Source: Fasciolopsis buskii
Lineage: Eukaryota > Platyhelminthes > Trematoda > Plagiorchiida > Fasciolidae
Length of the DNA: 64,000 nucleotides
Assembly (NCBI GenBank): GCA_008360955.1
Contig: LUCM01006241.1
Span: 485,853 to 549,852, forward strand
Direction of reading: 5' to 3'
Shown: positions 22,927 to 35,021 of the stretch, one piece after another
Layout of the letters: each line of letters starts with the position of its first letter
Numbering within the stretch: the first letter of the stretch is position 1
The notes under the pieces: model-generated
The model's database searches: none
Told to the model about the DNA's origin: nothing
The model's input: the letters and a program-made list of their open reading frames with translations, nothing else
Made by a program: the position numbers and the translations under genes

Positions 22927-25900
22927 CTGAGATGAATTTTTTTTAAAGACATCTAGCAACTACGTTGTCGTTAACACTAAAAAAATTACAGCAAGAAATA
23001 ACGCGGTTCAAATATTTTTATGAGATCCCTCAAGAGCGAGTTTAGTAGAAGGGGAGTTCCCCATAAACGCTAGGACTGACTACACGGACGGGAGAGGAAA
23101 GGGGAGCCCGGCAAACACGACTCTGAGGCTTAGAGTGACATAGAATCACATAAGGTCTTGTAAGGCCAGAAATTGAATGAAAGATGGGCCATCACCATCA
23201 GCACAACCCAAGAAAACCAAACAATCAGACTAGTATCTAGATTCTCATTCGGCCCATTCCTACCGCATAAAACGGGCACTCATTCCATCATTAACCAACA
23301 GAGTTGGCAAGCGCGAGCAGGAAACCCGACGATCAAATAGCGCCCTCCAATGTAACGAATACCCGTCACAAGTTGGACGACAGCAGCCAATTAAAAGCAA
23401 AAAAAAGGGGAAAGAGACAATTGCACACACAAACAAGATTGATTGGCTTCCATCGGCATACCGCACAGATCAGACATCGAGAAACTAATAGCGATTATAA
23501 TCGACACTTTTTTTACGCATTGATAAACATTTACAACAGAAAGTGACTGAAACAAATGACCCCATGCATCCATCAAGGTCCACAGTTGAAGGTTTGGATC
23601 GCGGAGCACAAACGATTAGCTCAGAATAGGTTAATCAAAACTAGAACGCGGCTCAACGATCGCACTTCACGTCATAGTTGAAAGCCACATAGCAGACTAA
23701 GTACACTGAGCGTTTGTTCGCGGAAGCCTTGCAAATCGGCACCCACTCCATACGCGTCAATCGAAACGACGAGGTAGAAATTTATTTAGCATTTGGATCA
23801 GATTATCGTCGTTGATGAGAAAGCACATTGACAGTCACAATCAAGTGACCTCATTTGACACTGACAATGAGAACAGAAACCAGATCGTCCATTACTCTAC
23901 ATATTGGTTCAGCAAAAACCGACACCTATCCACCAACCGATTCGTATAGACACATCCCAATACAAACAAACCCAACTACATGTGAATCGCAACATACATC
24001 ACACGTACACATACACACAAACGCAAACAATCTCGTGACATCAGTTAAGTCATAACTGCTATCCAGGATCAGCTGATTGAAAAGTCTGTAACGAGAAAGG
24101 TTCTTCATTATTTACAGCTTCAGATGTTCAACCATCTTCGGAGTCCACGAACAGACCGTTGCCCGAACCTTTCCCCCAGGAAAAGACCCTTCAGTGATGA
24201 GTCAGAAGACACTGGGGACCATTAATTGATGCTGATCTAATGAATCACTAAGGGAGAGGGGAGGCTATTAAGATATCCACAAACACGTAGAGCACCGTGG
24301 CGGTATGCTGTTGTGTTGAGACAAAATTGCATTCCACTAGTAGCTCAAATAGCTTGGGAATTGTGCATGCAACAAAGCAGATGTCCCATTTCTTTTAGCG
24401 TTATTTTATTATTCTGCACTCATTTGCCTGCATATCGCATCACCAGAACACCGGGGGAAAATGAAAAGTGAAAAACAAAGAAAAAAAAACAAAAAAGACG
24501 TTTGGGTGTAATCATCCATCACGCACACACTCTCAACAGTCCGCCTTAGATAGTCACAATACTGCTATTCGTTAGAATCACTTTCGAAGAACGGTCTTCC
24601 CCATTAAACGGCTATACCGCCCTGGCCACTACCACGGAAACTCCTCTCAAGGACAAATAACACCATGCAGTCAACAAATCTGGCCGTTCCCGAAAGCATT
24701 TAGGCTTCTGCGGGGGGGGGGAGGGCAGTATATCTATTTGAGGATCACTTCAAGAACTACGTTCTACAGTAAACCTTATTTAACTACTGAAAATGATTAC
24801 GTTAATCCCAAAACTGTGGGAATCCAGGGTAGACTGGTCGAATTCACGTTACAGATCGATTCTTGATCATTAAATTGAAGTTCGTTTTACAAAGTCATTA
24901 GATTCGACAACTGCGATGAGTTCGAACTGAATGAAATAAACATGATCACAGTGGTGGACAGTGCGCATTGTAACCAATCTGAAATGGAAACGGATACAAG
25001 CGGCTGCGAATGACAGAACTAGAGTCATAAAGAAACTGGAAAAACCGTTATCGGAATAAAAAATGTGCATGTATTTGACAGCATGCACAAGGCCTCAAGC
25101 AGACATATACATACACAAATATGAAACCGACGCCAAGACCATCACACAAAGGAGGAGTAGCGGGCACCCGAAACATGAATACCCGGTGACAGTGCTACCA
25201 GTAGTGGTTTTGCAGTATCCACCAGCTCAGACACGGAGAGGGCAGGTGACTAAGCGATGCTATGGAGAATATTCCACTTATTTTCTCGCTCAGAGTCTGT
25301 TCATGTCAAACAAAACAGACACGTACACTCGCGTACATAGTCCACTCGGAAAAGTTTGTAACATATTAATGTGCGTCCATGCGCTTACATGTTCACCCGA
25401 CACTCATTCGCTCACTCAATCACAAATGCACACACATACACAGCCATAACTATCCAAGAAAGCGGAAGAACGAACTACTGATTTCCGAAAAGTAGTTTGT
25501 ATATCCTTATACACACATCCATCAGACGGATACAATTCACATAGATAAATGCGAGCACATATGAAACCTGGTACGGTCCGAATAGGGAGGGGGAGCGACG
25601 ACCAAAATGGCGAGAATTTAATATCACTTGAAAGATGAGAAGAAACGATACGACACGACACGGAACTCCCACCATTTAGGTACTATAAAAGCAGTCGTGC
25701 TCGCATTAAACAGTGACGGAAGCAAAGAATCCTTCTTTAACATAAAAAACAACTAACAATATGCATTCCTGTACCATCACCGCTTTGAAATGACTCAGAT
25801 AAAGATTAGTTTGCACACTCTGATTAACACACAGCAAAAAAATCATTTGATTTTTCAGAACAGAGAGCGCTGTCAAAAACAACATGAAGTCATGGGCGTA

Positions 25901-26540
25901 TTAACGCTACAAATCACACTATCCTAATTCTCTATAGGCGTACTAAAACGTTTCAGCGATAACGATATGAGGTTCTTGGTATAGTCGCCACATTATTATC
26001 ATTGTTATTACTATTACAGGTGCGTCACCGCATCTCAATCCCAGTTTGGATCGGGATGCGGGAAATTAAACACCATGTAACGGAGAACAGGGAAACTAGT
26101 CGAAATTGTTTAACTGTATTGACCGAGATTTTGTATGCAAGCACTTTCTGCTCACTTTGGTTTCACAACCATGGACGCAACCAAAATGTGTGCTTGGTTT
26201 GGTTGCTGTCTCGCAGCACCGTTTACTCAAAAGAAAAATCAACGAGTCGTGAAAATGAAACCGTAAGATACTAGCTAAAAACAACTGTTCAAGGGAAAAG
26301 ATAACGAAAGTGGGCACGGACCTGAGGTCAGCGTATAGCCATATCAATCAATTCCTCTAAACGACGTATGGAGGGATCTCGTGTGCGCAAACTCTATAAT
26401 ACGCGGGACGTTCCGATGGGTAGAGTTTTCATACGCTGCCCACATGCCATGAACTAACCACCTCGGCCCACTTTCTAACATTCGCGTCGGGAAACAGCAC
26501 ACACACGTAGAGTGAACATGAGGACATACGTACCACATAC
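22927..26540. other. Intronic stretch, no gene called
   Basis: It contains a short poly-G run (24,713-24,722), CA-rich tracts near 24.0 and 25.4 kb, and no recognised transposon. The 128-codon plus frame at 25,063-25,449 is CA-repeat-driven and not called. Confidence 0.4.
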
Positions 26541-26660
26541 CCCAATAACTTTATCCTTTTTAACTTCAAAGACTCCACTACCATATGAGCTCTGCGGCAC
26601 AATCCCGTACGTAGAACCACAAATTTCTTGATGCAGATCTGCCATCATATTGTAACAGTG
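26541..26660 (-). CDS. Candidate internal exon of the nested gene
   Basis: Between an acceptor TAGTGTCTTCAAAG and a donor ATTGGG|GTATGT are 40 codons, phase 0-0, reading HCYNMMADLHQEICGSTYGI and then VPQSSYGSGVFEVKKDKVIG. Two Cys residues suit an extracellular fold. The overlapping frames at this spot make the choice uncertain. Confidence 0.3.
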
Positions 26661-26753
26661 CTTTGAAGACACTAGTATTGAGGCACCAAGTTTTCGTACA
26701 TTTTGCGTCCTCATCGATCATATTTTTGAGTTGTTTAGGACAATCGGCCTTAC

Positions 26754-26957
26754 TGTTGTCGTGTGCACTTGATTCTTTGTCGACCATCGGATGTCACATC
26801 GACCACACAGTTGCTTCGAGTTTTTATGTGTTAATCGGGCCTTCTCCATGTACGATGACAGTTCATCCAGTACACGATCGTTTGGCTGTGTTCGCCGTAA
26901 ACTGTCTAGGGTCGAAACAAATCTAAATGAGGCGAACGCCGTTGTCGTTGCGATCAG
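26754..26957 (-). CDS. Candidate internal exon of the nested gene
   Basis: The acceptor is TTGCTGTCTCAG and the donor ACAACA|GTAAGG. It is 68 codons, phase 0-0, encoding a mixed helical segment (LDSLRRTQPNDRVLDELSSY) with a CGRC pair near its end. No family recognised. Confidence 0.35.
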
Positions 26958-27062
26958 CTGAGACAGCAAGCTAATCTTGTGGATCCATCTTGTTTATCTC
27001 AAACAGCTCACTTCTGCTTTTAAACCATCAGCAACAACCATAATGTCTGTTATTCGCACGGT

Positions 27063-27323
27063 TTAAAGTAATCGGCTAAACATATCTTTGATCTCAGGAG
27101 GGCTGCAGTCGAAAACACGACGAATGGGTAACGACTTCTTCAGTTGTTTACCGTTGGGATATACACGGTCTAACCGAAATACGCACATCGACTGTTGGTT
27201 AGGATCCAGTCTTAGTAGACGCCCAGCTCTAGTGCTCAAGGTCATTCCAATACCAGTAGGACAACGGATACAACGAAATGGACCGCCTGATGCATGAACA
27301 CTAAAGCGAGGCAGAGGTTCCAT
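27063..27323 (-). CDS. Candidate exon of the nested gene, 3' end uncertain
   Basis: A very good acceptor (TCCCTTTTCATAATCCAG) precedes an open frame reading MEPLPRFSVHASGGPFRCIR and then CPTGIGMTLSTRAGRLL and MCVFRLDRVYPNGKQ. Composition looks coding, with a beta-rich character and three or four Cys. Possible donors (for example CGT|GTATAT) are weak, so the right-hand limit within the frame is open. Earlier exons were not found. Unidentified. Confidence 0.35.
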   Translation of the reverse strand: MEPLPRFSVHASGGPFRCIRCPTGIGMTLSTRAGRLLRLDPNQQSMCVFRLDRVYPNGKQLKKSLPIRRVFDCSPPEIKDMFSRLL

Positions 27324-29957
27324 CTGGATTATGAAAAGGGACTTTAAAAGCGGGGTTTGGTATGTGCGTTTCGAAGACCTAGCTTATATCTTTTTCTAAA
27401 GTTCTGACTAGAGCAGACAGTATGGCGCGTTTTATTTGTCACATCCTATCATAAATAATACATTCCAGCAAATCTACCGCATTGTAATCATTTGTGACTC
27501 TTTTCACGGCTCCTGTGTCGGGAGAACGGAAATCAGTAAGATACCCCATAGAAAGGATGTGGTATCTGGGTAACTGATACCTAACGCCTCCCCGCGTCAC
27601 TGGGAACCTTTGTCGGAGTCTTCAATTCACTAGTCTGAGCCATTGCGTATTGGGTCGTTAACCCAGAATGGGAAAGTGACCGAAGCATCCGTGAGAAAGT
27701 TTCGGCAGTTCTTTCATACAGGACATCATTGTCATTTATTTAATGCTGTTTTACTGGGTGCGTAAATTACCCGGCTTAGACGAACGATAGTGACGTACTG
27801 AATTCCGACGACCTCTAGTGTCAGGAGAAACTTCAGTTACTCCGCTCTGGATTGTGGTTAATTAGCTATAACGCATAGTTTTTTGCTTCCACTCATGGTT
27901 TTTTAGATTTCCTTCATGGTTTTTCAGACTAAACGCATTGTGGATACTTGAAAATATCCGATCGAGACGTATAACGGCAAACAAGTTTGTTTTCGGTGTT
28001 TCACAGGTGATCAAATACAACACATTTTGCAGGTGTTAAAACCGGAGTAATGGAAGAGACACGAGAACGGAATTGGTGGTTACGTCAAAGAGCCCCGAAT
28101 TAATGGCCAGTTGTGATCCACGCATTATGCTTAGTTCTGGTAACAAACCATGTACGCTGTGGAAAAATTAAACGTATCGGCAGCCAAAGTGTACTTTTAT
28201 CGGGTCAGCAACTGATACTTTGGAATGTTCAAAATGGGGCACAGGGCCTACTGATGCAACGCTTTAGCTTTTCGATCTCTCGAAACCGAGCAACTGCTGA
28301 ATAACGTCAAAGTGAACTTTTCCCTGATTCGTTACGTGGCCGGATTGAGGAGCGTTTCAATGGGCCATTGCTGCTTATTAGTGGGTTGCCACCTGCCAAA
28401 CTGGGAGGTCACCACTGAAACCCCGACTTGGCTACAGTGGATGACAATCCTGAGTGTTCTCCAATTCAACTGCCACCATTTTTGATAATGCATCGATTTG
28501 TAGACGAGCGAATGCAGCTAACCTTAAGCCGGGGTATTCGATTCGATACTTACAAACTTATAACTTTTTCTTCAACTCAACAGAAGCTTTCAGAAAATTC
28601 AACTTCATTATTAAGAATTACCTAGCAGAATGTCTAGGTGATTTGTGAAATATATCTGAAGAAATCGTAATTAAAAGCTACCAATATCAACTGGTCGAGG
28701 CCACTTGCCACATTGCATTCTGGGGCATTTTATTTCTCCATTTTTATTTTCCTTGATCGCTATTCTCAAACGTCTATTGGATGTGCCCTCACAAACGGGG
28801 ATTTGTAAAGAAGCATTTTGAAAATAAACCTTCGGAAAAATTCTAATATATTTGGTCTTATTTCGCTACGCCACTTAGTAAACAGGTTGCTGATAGACAC
28901 GGGAGTAATGAGTGGTAGCTAAAAGTCATGAGCAAAGGATAAGAAACCACGCGTGAAGGCTAAAAAACCACATATTATGGTTAAATGACCACTGTAGTGG
29001 AAACCTTCCGGCTGCTAAACTGTTTTGGATGCTGTACTTTGTTTGAGCAGCTGTTTCGGAATATAAATAGTTGATCGTGATGAACCAAACGTTGTCTACT
29101 AACTGATTCTGTGGGACTAATTCTGTTGGCTTTTAATTGCGGACCTACCAGGTGTGATTACGTTTTCCGCTCGGGAAACCCATCTTGTACGGTTCTTTGG
29201 GAACCGAAGATATGCAAGGCGCGGCACCATACTAAGATGTAGGCATCTCATTGTGGAGTGATTATCAAAACATCAACCTCAGGTATTGGATGAGATCAGA
29301 CCAATGATAAACGCGAATCAATGACTTGATCCAAGCAATCGCTGTAAATACGTCTGACGGACGTCTACGAACGCAGAAATAGCTACGAGGTGAATCAACG
29401 GCGACTCTAGTCACTTTATAAATGCTACCTACCGCAGATTTTATCCCCAGTCTACGTTTCACACACAGGCTATGAATGCGACTGAATTAAATCAAACTTC
29501 ATAGTCAAAATCCCACTGGATGGCCATGGATAATAAAAATCCATTAAGTCGTATCCTCTAAATCAGGTTTTTCCAGGTGGTTAGAGACAGGTGTTTCAAG
29601 CTCAGAGGTGGCTACTCTCTCCGAAATCACCTTAGGAATACTCCTAAGTGGACGTGATTCTCAAGCAGTCTCTGGTAAAGAAATCCTGATCACTGCCTTT
29701 TCTTGGCAATGCGCCTATGAATGTTCGGACAAAGACAAATACCCGGGATTCGTAATCGAGTCGACTGACAACTGGTAGCCATTTTCAAGGGAAACGGGCC
29801 AAATTCCGATTCCGAAGCAACCGCAGGCGGTCCCAAAATACACGATACTACGCTCGGTGTGACAGAAGTCCATGGTGTGAAACTGACCCTTTTATCAGCC
29901 CAGCATCATCAATAACACGCATGAGAGTCGTTAGCATTCTCAATAACTAACAAGGTA
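27324..29957. other. Intronic stretch, nothing recognised
   Basis: No exon-like frame with splice support and no clear family member. The 63-65-codon plus frames near 28.1-28.6 kb are unsupported. Confidence 0.4.
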
Positions 29958-30018
29958 TTATTACACCTGGCTACATCAATCCGAGAAAATGTAAGAAAAG
30001 CACATCGAAGATCTTCCC

Positions 30019-30058
<40 letters not shown>

Positions 30059-30136
30059 AAGTTGAGAAGGCGTACACTGAGTTAATACGTTTATCGTGAC
30101 GTTTTGATCCAAACTAGGACTCGTTGTCAAATGTGT
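29958..30136. repeat. Left copy of a gap-flanking duplicate
   Basis: The 179-base unit begins TTATTACACCTGGC, contains a (TA)n tract, and ends CAAATGTGT exactly at the first N. It is identical to the unit right of the gap except for the TA tract length and a few bases around it. Confidence 0.95.
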
Positions 30137-30170
30137 NNNNNNNNNNNNNNNNNNNNNNNNNNNNNNNNNN
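30137..30170. other. Assembly gap (34 N)
   Basis: A run of 34 Ns lies exactly between two near-identical copies, so its true length and content are unknown and the duplication itself may be an artefact. Confidence 0.99.
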
Positions 30171-30343
30171 TTATTACACCTGGCTACATCAATCCGAGAA
30201 AATGTAAGAAAAGCACATCGAAGATCTTCCCAGGACACACATATATATATATATATATATTTATAAAGTTGAGAAGGCGTACACTGAGTTAATACGTTTA
30301 TCGTGACGTTTTGATCCAAACTAGGACTCGTTGTCAAATGTGT
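30171..30343. repeat. Right copy of a gap-flanking duplicate
   Basis: A 173-base near-copy of 29,958-30,136, starting at the first base after the gap. It is about six bases shorter, all in the (TA)n tract. Confidence 0.95.
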
Positions 30344-30879
30344 TTATATATATATGATCAGTGGTAATATGGATGTGTGAAAAAAATTTCCCAGGAAACA
30401 CAATCGACTTTGCGGTTGTTACTTGTCGAGTATGGGTATTAGCGCACATGGCAGGCGCCAATTTGAGGTATCTGTGGCGTCGGTGCGACATCCAACAGTC
30501 GAAAGGTTAGGTATAGCCTGCAACAGTGAGGCTGGTAGGGCTTTACGACACAGAAACATGACCGTTGACAGATGTGCAAAGACCTCTATTGTTTGAACAC
30601 CGTTGTCTTGTGGTATCTGTAGAATATGGTAGGAGAATTTTGTGAGTAACTCAGAAGCTAGGCGTAAGGTATTAGGTACTGGGATTTGATTTTCAGAACA
30701 GGTTAAGGTGGTTAAGACGTTCTAACGCATGTCCACGACTGCCTCGTAGTAAGCTGTTCTGCGAGACAGGCAATGATTGGAGATCGAATCGACGTGACAA
30801 GTCGATGACATGGCAAAAAAGTATGAAAACTTTAACTACTGGACTATAGGTGGGGTGAGACTACCGGGTTGAGATTCAT

Positions 30880-31210
30880 GAGATCCCTTCAAGCAAGAGT
30901 TGGAGATAGTGAGTGATATGGCTCAATGTCGCAGTCAGTGACGTTCTTGCATCCGAAGTCTTCCACACAGTTGTTCAACTCATTATTTCGTTATCGACCT
31001 TTTATTCGATTTGAGAAGATGGTTTTTGTGAGTTAGCAACGAAAACCAGAGCACGTTGGCGCAAGCTTATTGGTTGTACAAACTGAAATGAACTGTGCAA
31101 GGTGTAAAGCAAAGCTACAGTGTGGACACCTCTGCCTAGAGGCTGCATCCGGACATGAACAGATCGCCTATAGGCGGTTTGCATTCACATCTCTCCATCT
31201 GATTAATTCT
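30880..31210. repeat. Divergent interspersed repeat, family D
   Basis: Blocks resemble parts of 4,380-4,470 (CAGAGCACG...TTGTACAAA...CTGAAATGAACT) and the end resembles 42,140-42,180 (GCCTATxGGCGRTTTG). The similarity is patchy and seen by eye only. There is no coding frame. Confidence 0.3.
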
Positions 31211-31829
31211 GAGGTCGGATGACTGTTGGTCGATGTGGCATCGTTCTACACCCACTGATTATTGCCGATTGACAAGTCATATTAATAAGAAGATTATGAT
31301 TGCCAGACCTCCGCAAGTAAAGCATGGTCACAAATGAACGACAACCTACTGTTTCGAACGATGATGAGTTGTTTTTAGCGGTATCCTCCAAAGGGATATG
31401 GATCGGTGAGCATGGTTCGTAAGATCCAATGTGTAAGCTAAATAACGACAATCCACTGGCCACAATGATATAGCACTATAAGAGTGGTGAGTGGAAGATG
31501 ACGTCTGGAGATACGAGTCGGTTTCTCGTGGTGAATGCGCCACACGACATTTTAGTGTGCAGCGCCAGCTGAAGCAGAAACGGAAGCATCGGTTATCTAC
31601 TAGCCAGAACTAAGTGAAACAATCAAGAGCATAATTTGTTAGATAGACAGGCAGAGTATCATGGACGGTGACGAACGCGCACGATGCCAAAGCGGAGGTG
31701 CCTTAAAGTAACAGGCAGAGCGACAGACAAACAGAGTCAGGTCACTGGCAGCTCGTTGAAAAAAAACAGTACATGGCAAACAACTCGCGCAAGGGGCCTT
31801 GGTGGCACAGCGAGGTGACGCCAAAGTTT

Positions 31830-32170
31830 AAGGCTAACTGTTCCGCGTCATGCGCGCACGCGAGATGGCCCGACCGTTCGTCTTTACGACCGCGCGGACG
31901 CACGCACACGCCCACACATCTCGAAAACCCGTGCGAGTGATCAAAGTATAAACGCGAGGCCGCAGGAAATGCACGTGTACACATGCACGCACAGTACGTG
32001 CCCCGGGGCTGCTCGTTTCGCACGGACTGTAATGGCACGGCCACTCTTGTTCGGCCCAGGTCAGTCAATCCAACCGAACGAGGGGAAAAGGCGCTATCGA
32101 CCCGATAGGGCCAGATACCTCGCTCGTTTTTGGACTTGCTCGGTCGGTCAGTTCGTCAGTCACCCGACGA
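31830..32170. other. CpG-rich block in the large intron
   Basis: About 340 bases visibly richer in G+C and CpG than the surroundings (for example GCGCGCACGCGAG, CCGCGCGGACGCACGC). Such blocks often mark promoters in animals. Here it lies about 1.3 kb downstream of the PH exon. No TATA box or initiator stands out, and the minus frame at 31,742-32,068 is a composition effect. Confidence 0.5.
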
Positions 32171-32616
32171 ACTACTAATCCCTCAGGTCAACAAGAACAA
32201 CGACACAACAGGAAAGCAAACGGGAATCAGAAAACGAAGAACAAAAGAATCGACAAACAAATCTGCACCCTAGCACGATGGAGGAACGAAAAAGGCGAGG
32301 ATACGTAATCAACCGAGTGACCCTACCAGTTGAAGGTTGGGGATTTTCACTCGAGAGTCACGATTTCATTAGGTCGAACGAGGCGAAACCACCCATAATC
32401 CAGTAGAATCGTTCGCCGCATCATCGTTGCGGTTGGTTTCATTAGTGAGAATTGGATTTGTAGCTTGTTGAAAAGTCTCATGTCCTAATAACTTCGGTTA
32501 TCGTTCAAATCAAAGATTCACAAAAAATGAGCAAAACTGAAGAAAAAACAATGGATAGACAGTTTTGCAATCACAGGTACGAATGTGCATGTATTTGTGG
32601 TTAGGAAACTACTCAT

Positions 32617-32681
32617 TATATATACATAAATATATGTATGTATATATATATATATGTACATATATATATATATATATGTAT
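32617..32681. repeat. (TA)n array
   Basis: TA repeats with scattered G and C (…TATGTATGTATATA…TGTACATATA…), just upstream of the RTE 3' end at 32.8 kb. Confidence 0.95.
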
Positions 32682-32815
32682 AAGCACTTTAGTTTCCTTG
32701 CTAAGGACACAAACGTGCACTTTTCAGGAATGGGACTGCGGTTGATTGTAGGTTGTCGAAATTAAGGAGCGAGTTGCGGGAAAATTCGAGTCGGGAAAAG
32801 TCAGAATCTACAATC

Positions 32816-33412
32816 ATCATCATTGAGCGTTAAGCAATAAGGCAAGGTCCCATTGACCGCTGCCTTTTTCCAGAATTACGTTTCTATAAAAAGAGTGAAT
32901 ATCCGAGAGGAACTGAGTGTGGACCTACACAGGCAGGAAAAGATAAGAACGCTACAGTAGCCAACACACAGAACAGTCCAACTGTACAAACGCACGTGTT
33001 TTCAATCGTTCTCATTCGACAGAAAATGAAAACACGACCGCCACTGTTCACGGTTCACTGCCATATCCTTCAGTGTCTCCAGTCAGCTAGTTGACGGGTC
33101 TTTCGAACCCCAACCACGAAGAACTGAGACACCTACGTTATCTAAATTTGCTGCACATTTTATCATTCCACGTTCTCACGTCATCTACTGACCTCCGCAT
33201 GGCTTCTTTCATCCCGTGGCAGCAAAGTAAAATAGGGCACGGTGTGGTAGATGAGTGTTCGCCATACGCAACACGTGACCTAAAAAGCGTAGTCTAAGTT
33301 GAGATAGGGTATTCTCAGAACCGGCACTTAATACTAGATTCCTAGAGTCATGATTGTTACACACAAATGTATGAGAATAACTGATTGCATCGAAGTGATT
33401 TGCCGTTGACAA
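32816..33412 (-). mobile_element. RTE-like LINE 3' end, family A
   Basis: On the minus strand the frame at 33,209-33,412 ends LSQLRLRFLGHVLRMANTHL and then PHRALFYF, the C-terminal RLRWLGHVLRMP block of RTE-type LINEs. A 3' untranslated part follows down to GCTTAACGCTCAATGATGATGAT at 32,816. Ending in short GAT/ATG repeats is typical of RTE elements. Colinear copies are at 39.3 and 44.4 kb. 5'-truncated and dead. It ends only 75 bases from the PH exon donor. Confidence 0.8.
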
Positions 33413-33486
33413 TTTTTACCAAGAAATAATACTTTAACACATCATAGCAACAGCAACGATAGCGACAGCAGGTAAAAGAAACTCAC

Positions 33487-33972
33487 CGGTCATTATATGT
33501 GACATTGTTTCTGCCCAACGAAACATTTCATCCATCCCCTCCAAAGCGATCACGTAAGCTGATGCACTACCCAAGAGGACGATGATATTCGATTCTTTGT
33601 CCATGTGACAGCCACTTTCAAATCCAGTAATTTCGTCCAAGGGGGCTGGACCATTGAGATTAGATGCCAAATTTGAAGCTGCTGACAGACCGGCTGCAGT
33701 CGCTTCGGCCACTGAAATGCAAGTGTCTGTAGCGGTGTTTACCAATGGACCCGTAGACCCGGAAGTAGCCTCTCCGATGTTACTCCCGGCACGTGAAGTT
33801 AGGCAGTCTAATCCGGTCTCAATATGATGCGCACCGGGATGCGATCCATCCGCTACTCGACCCTCGCGAGTCACATGTGGCTGAACAGGTGGTTGCACGT
33901 CGACCATGCAACCATGATTTCGATAGGGAGTGAACTCATCGTAACTCTTGGTCACGTAGAAATGCATCGCAT
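33487..33972 (-). CDS. Dok-7-like protein, PH-domain exon (exon 1 of the part seen)
   Basis: The acceptor TCACCTCCTATTGACAG precedes the exon and the donor is ATGACCG|GTGAGT; it is 162 codons, phase 1-1. It opens AMHFYVTKSYDEFTPYRNHG, a PH strand pair, then has a loop of about 90 residues rich in Ala, Ser, Gly and Thr, then LDEITGFESG and IVLLGSASAYVIALEG followed by MDEMFRWAETMSHIMTG. These are the last strands and the Trp-containing C-terminal helix of a PH domain (W...I). The Dok-type order L-DI-G-E-G followed by a helix running straight into a PTB is what suggests Dok-7. Frame continuity into the PTB exon across 18 kb supports one gene. The start codon and first PH strands must lie upstream (higher coordinates) and were not found. 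Confidence 0.75.
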
Positions 33973-34990
33973 CTGTCAATAGGAGGTGAAATCCAGAAGG
34001 CAGGATGACGAAAGGAAGCATACAAACCGATGAAATTTGGATGCAGCGTTACATGAACTTAAGCCACAACGGTATCTCTGATAATTCGGGTGACGTTGTG
34101 CAATGAAAATCACAATTCCGGATGCCAATCATGAATTCAGAAACTCAGGGCGAACCTGACTGCCACTCACCCGAAAGTTAGTTTCTACAACCGTGCAGTC
34201 CTTGTTCTAATTATGACAAACATTAGCCTGCTCAAAGTCCCATCGATATAACGAAAAGACTGATAACTAGAGATGGAGAACAAGAAACGGATAGCTGTCA
34301 GCGTCACATGTCTCGGTCACTGACGAAAGTGGTTGCGTAAGCACAGAAATATAACTGTTTGACAAGAGAAAAGATGACCGTTCAGCGAAGAATGACCAGT
34401 GGTGGTCAGTTAACCTCGGCGTGGCTAACCGGCACTGTTAGCCAACAGGCGCACAGCAACTGTTGGAGGTTTATGGATAATGCTTAAATAATAATGATAA
34501 CAAAAATAATAATAATAATTCAGATCTAAGACTGCCTGAAACTCGTTTTGTTTCCATCGGTTTTCTGATGCATTAACGAATAGTTATGTGGCGATCATGA
34601 TTTCTGGAATTGAACAACATCTGCTACATGCTGTTAAGATTTTGGGGTTGCCTTCGCCTTGACAACTGCGACAAACGTTAGGTACTCTGCTTACGTAAAT
34701 CACATCCAGAAGCTTGGAACGAACTCTATCACGCCGTGATGGCCTTCAATCTAGAACACGAAAATTGGTGAATCAAAACATCACGGCTAATTATGTAATA
34801 CGTATGAAAGAATAGCATGAAAGGACACAGAAAAATCACACAGAGACGCTTAGGAACAAACAAGCATTTGAATTACTTCGAGAAAACATTTCCCATGCTG
34901 ACCAGAGTAATAAAACAAGAAACAGAGAAGCATAAACAAACAAATTAGCGAGCAGATAAGCGTGTTACAAATATGCATATATATATATAC

Positions 34991-35021
<31 letters not shown>

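Larger units (their letters stand above)
15515..33486. other. Intron 1 of the known part (about 18 kb)
   Basis: The donor ATGACCG|GTGAGT (33,481-33,486) and the acceptor near 15,515 share phase 1. They join the PH end directly to the PTB start, as in Dok proteins. The intron holds RTE fragments, SINE-like units, TA arrays, a CpG-rich block, a sequence gap, and candidate nested exons listed separately. An intron of this size is consistent with repeat expansion. Confidence 0.65.

Noticed and set aside
25063..25449. 128-codon plus-strand frame
   Set aside because: Thr/His/Gln-rich because of CA-repeat-like sequence; no coding signs.
31742..32068. 108-codon minus-strand frame
   Set aside because: Open because of the high G+C of the CpG-rich block; no domain.
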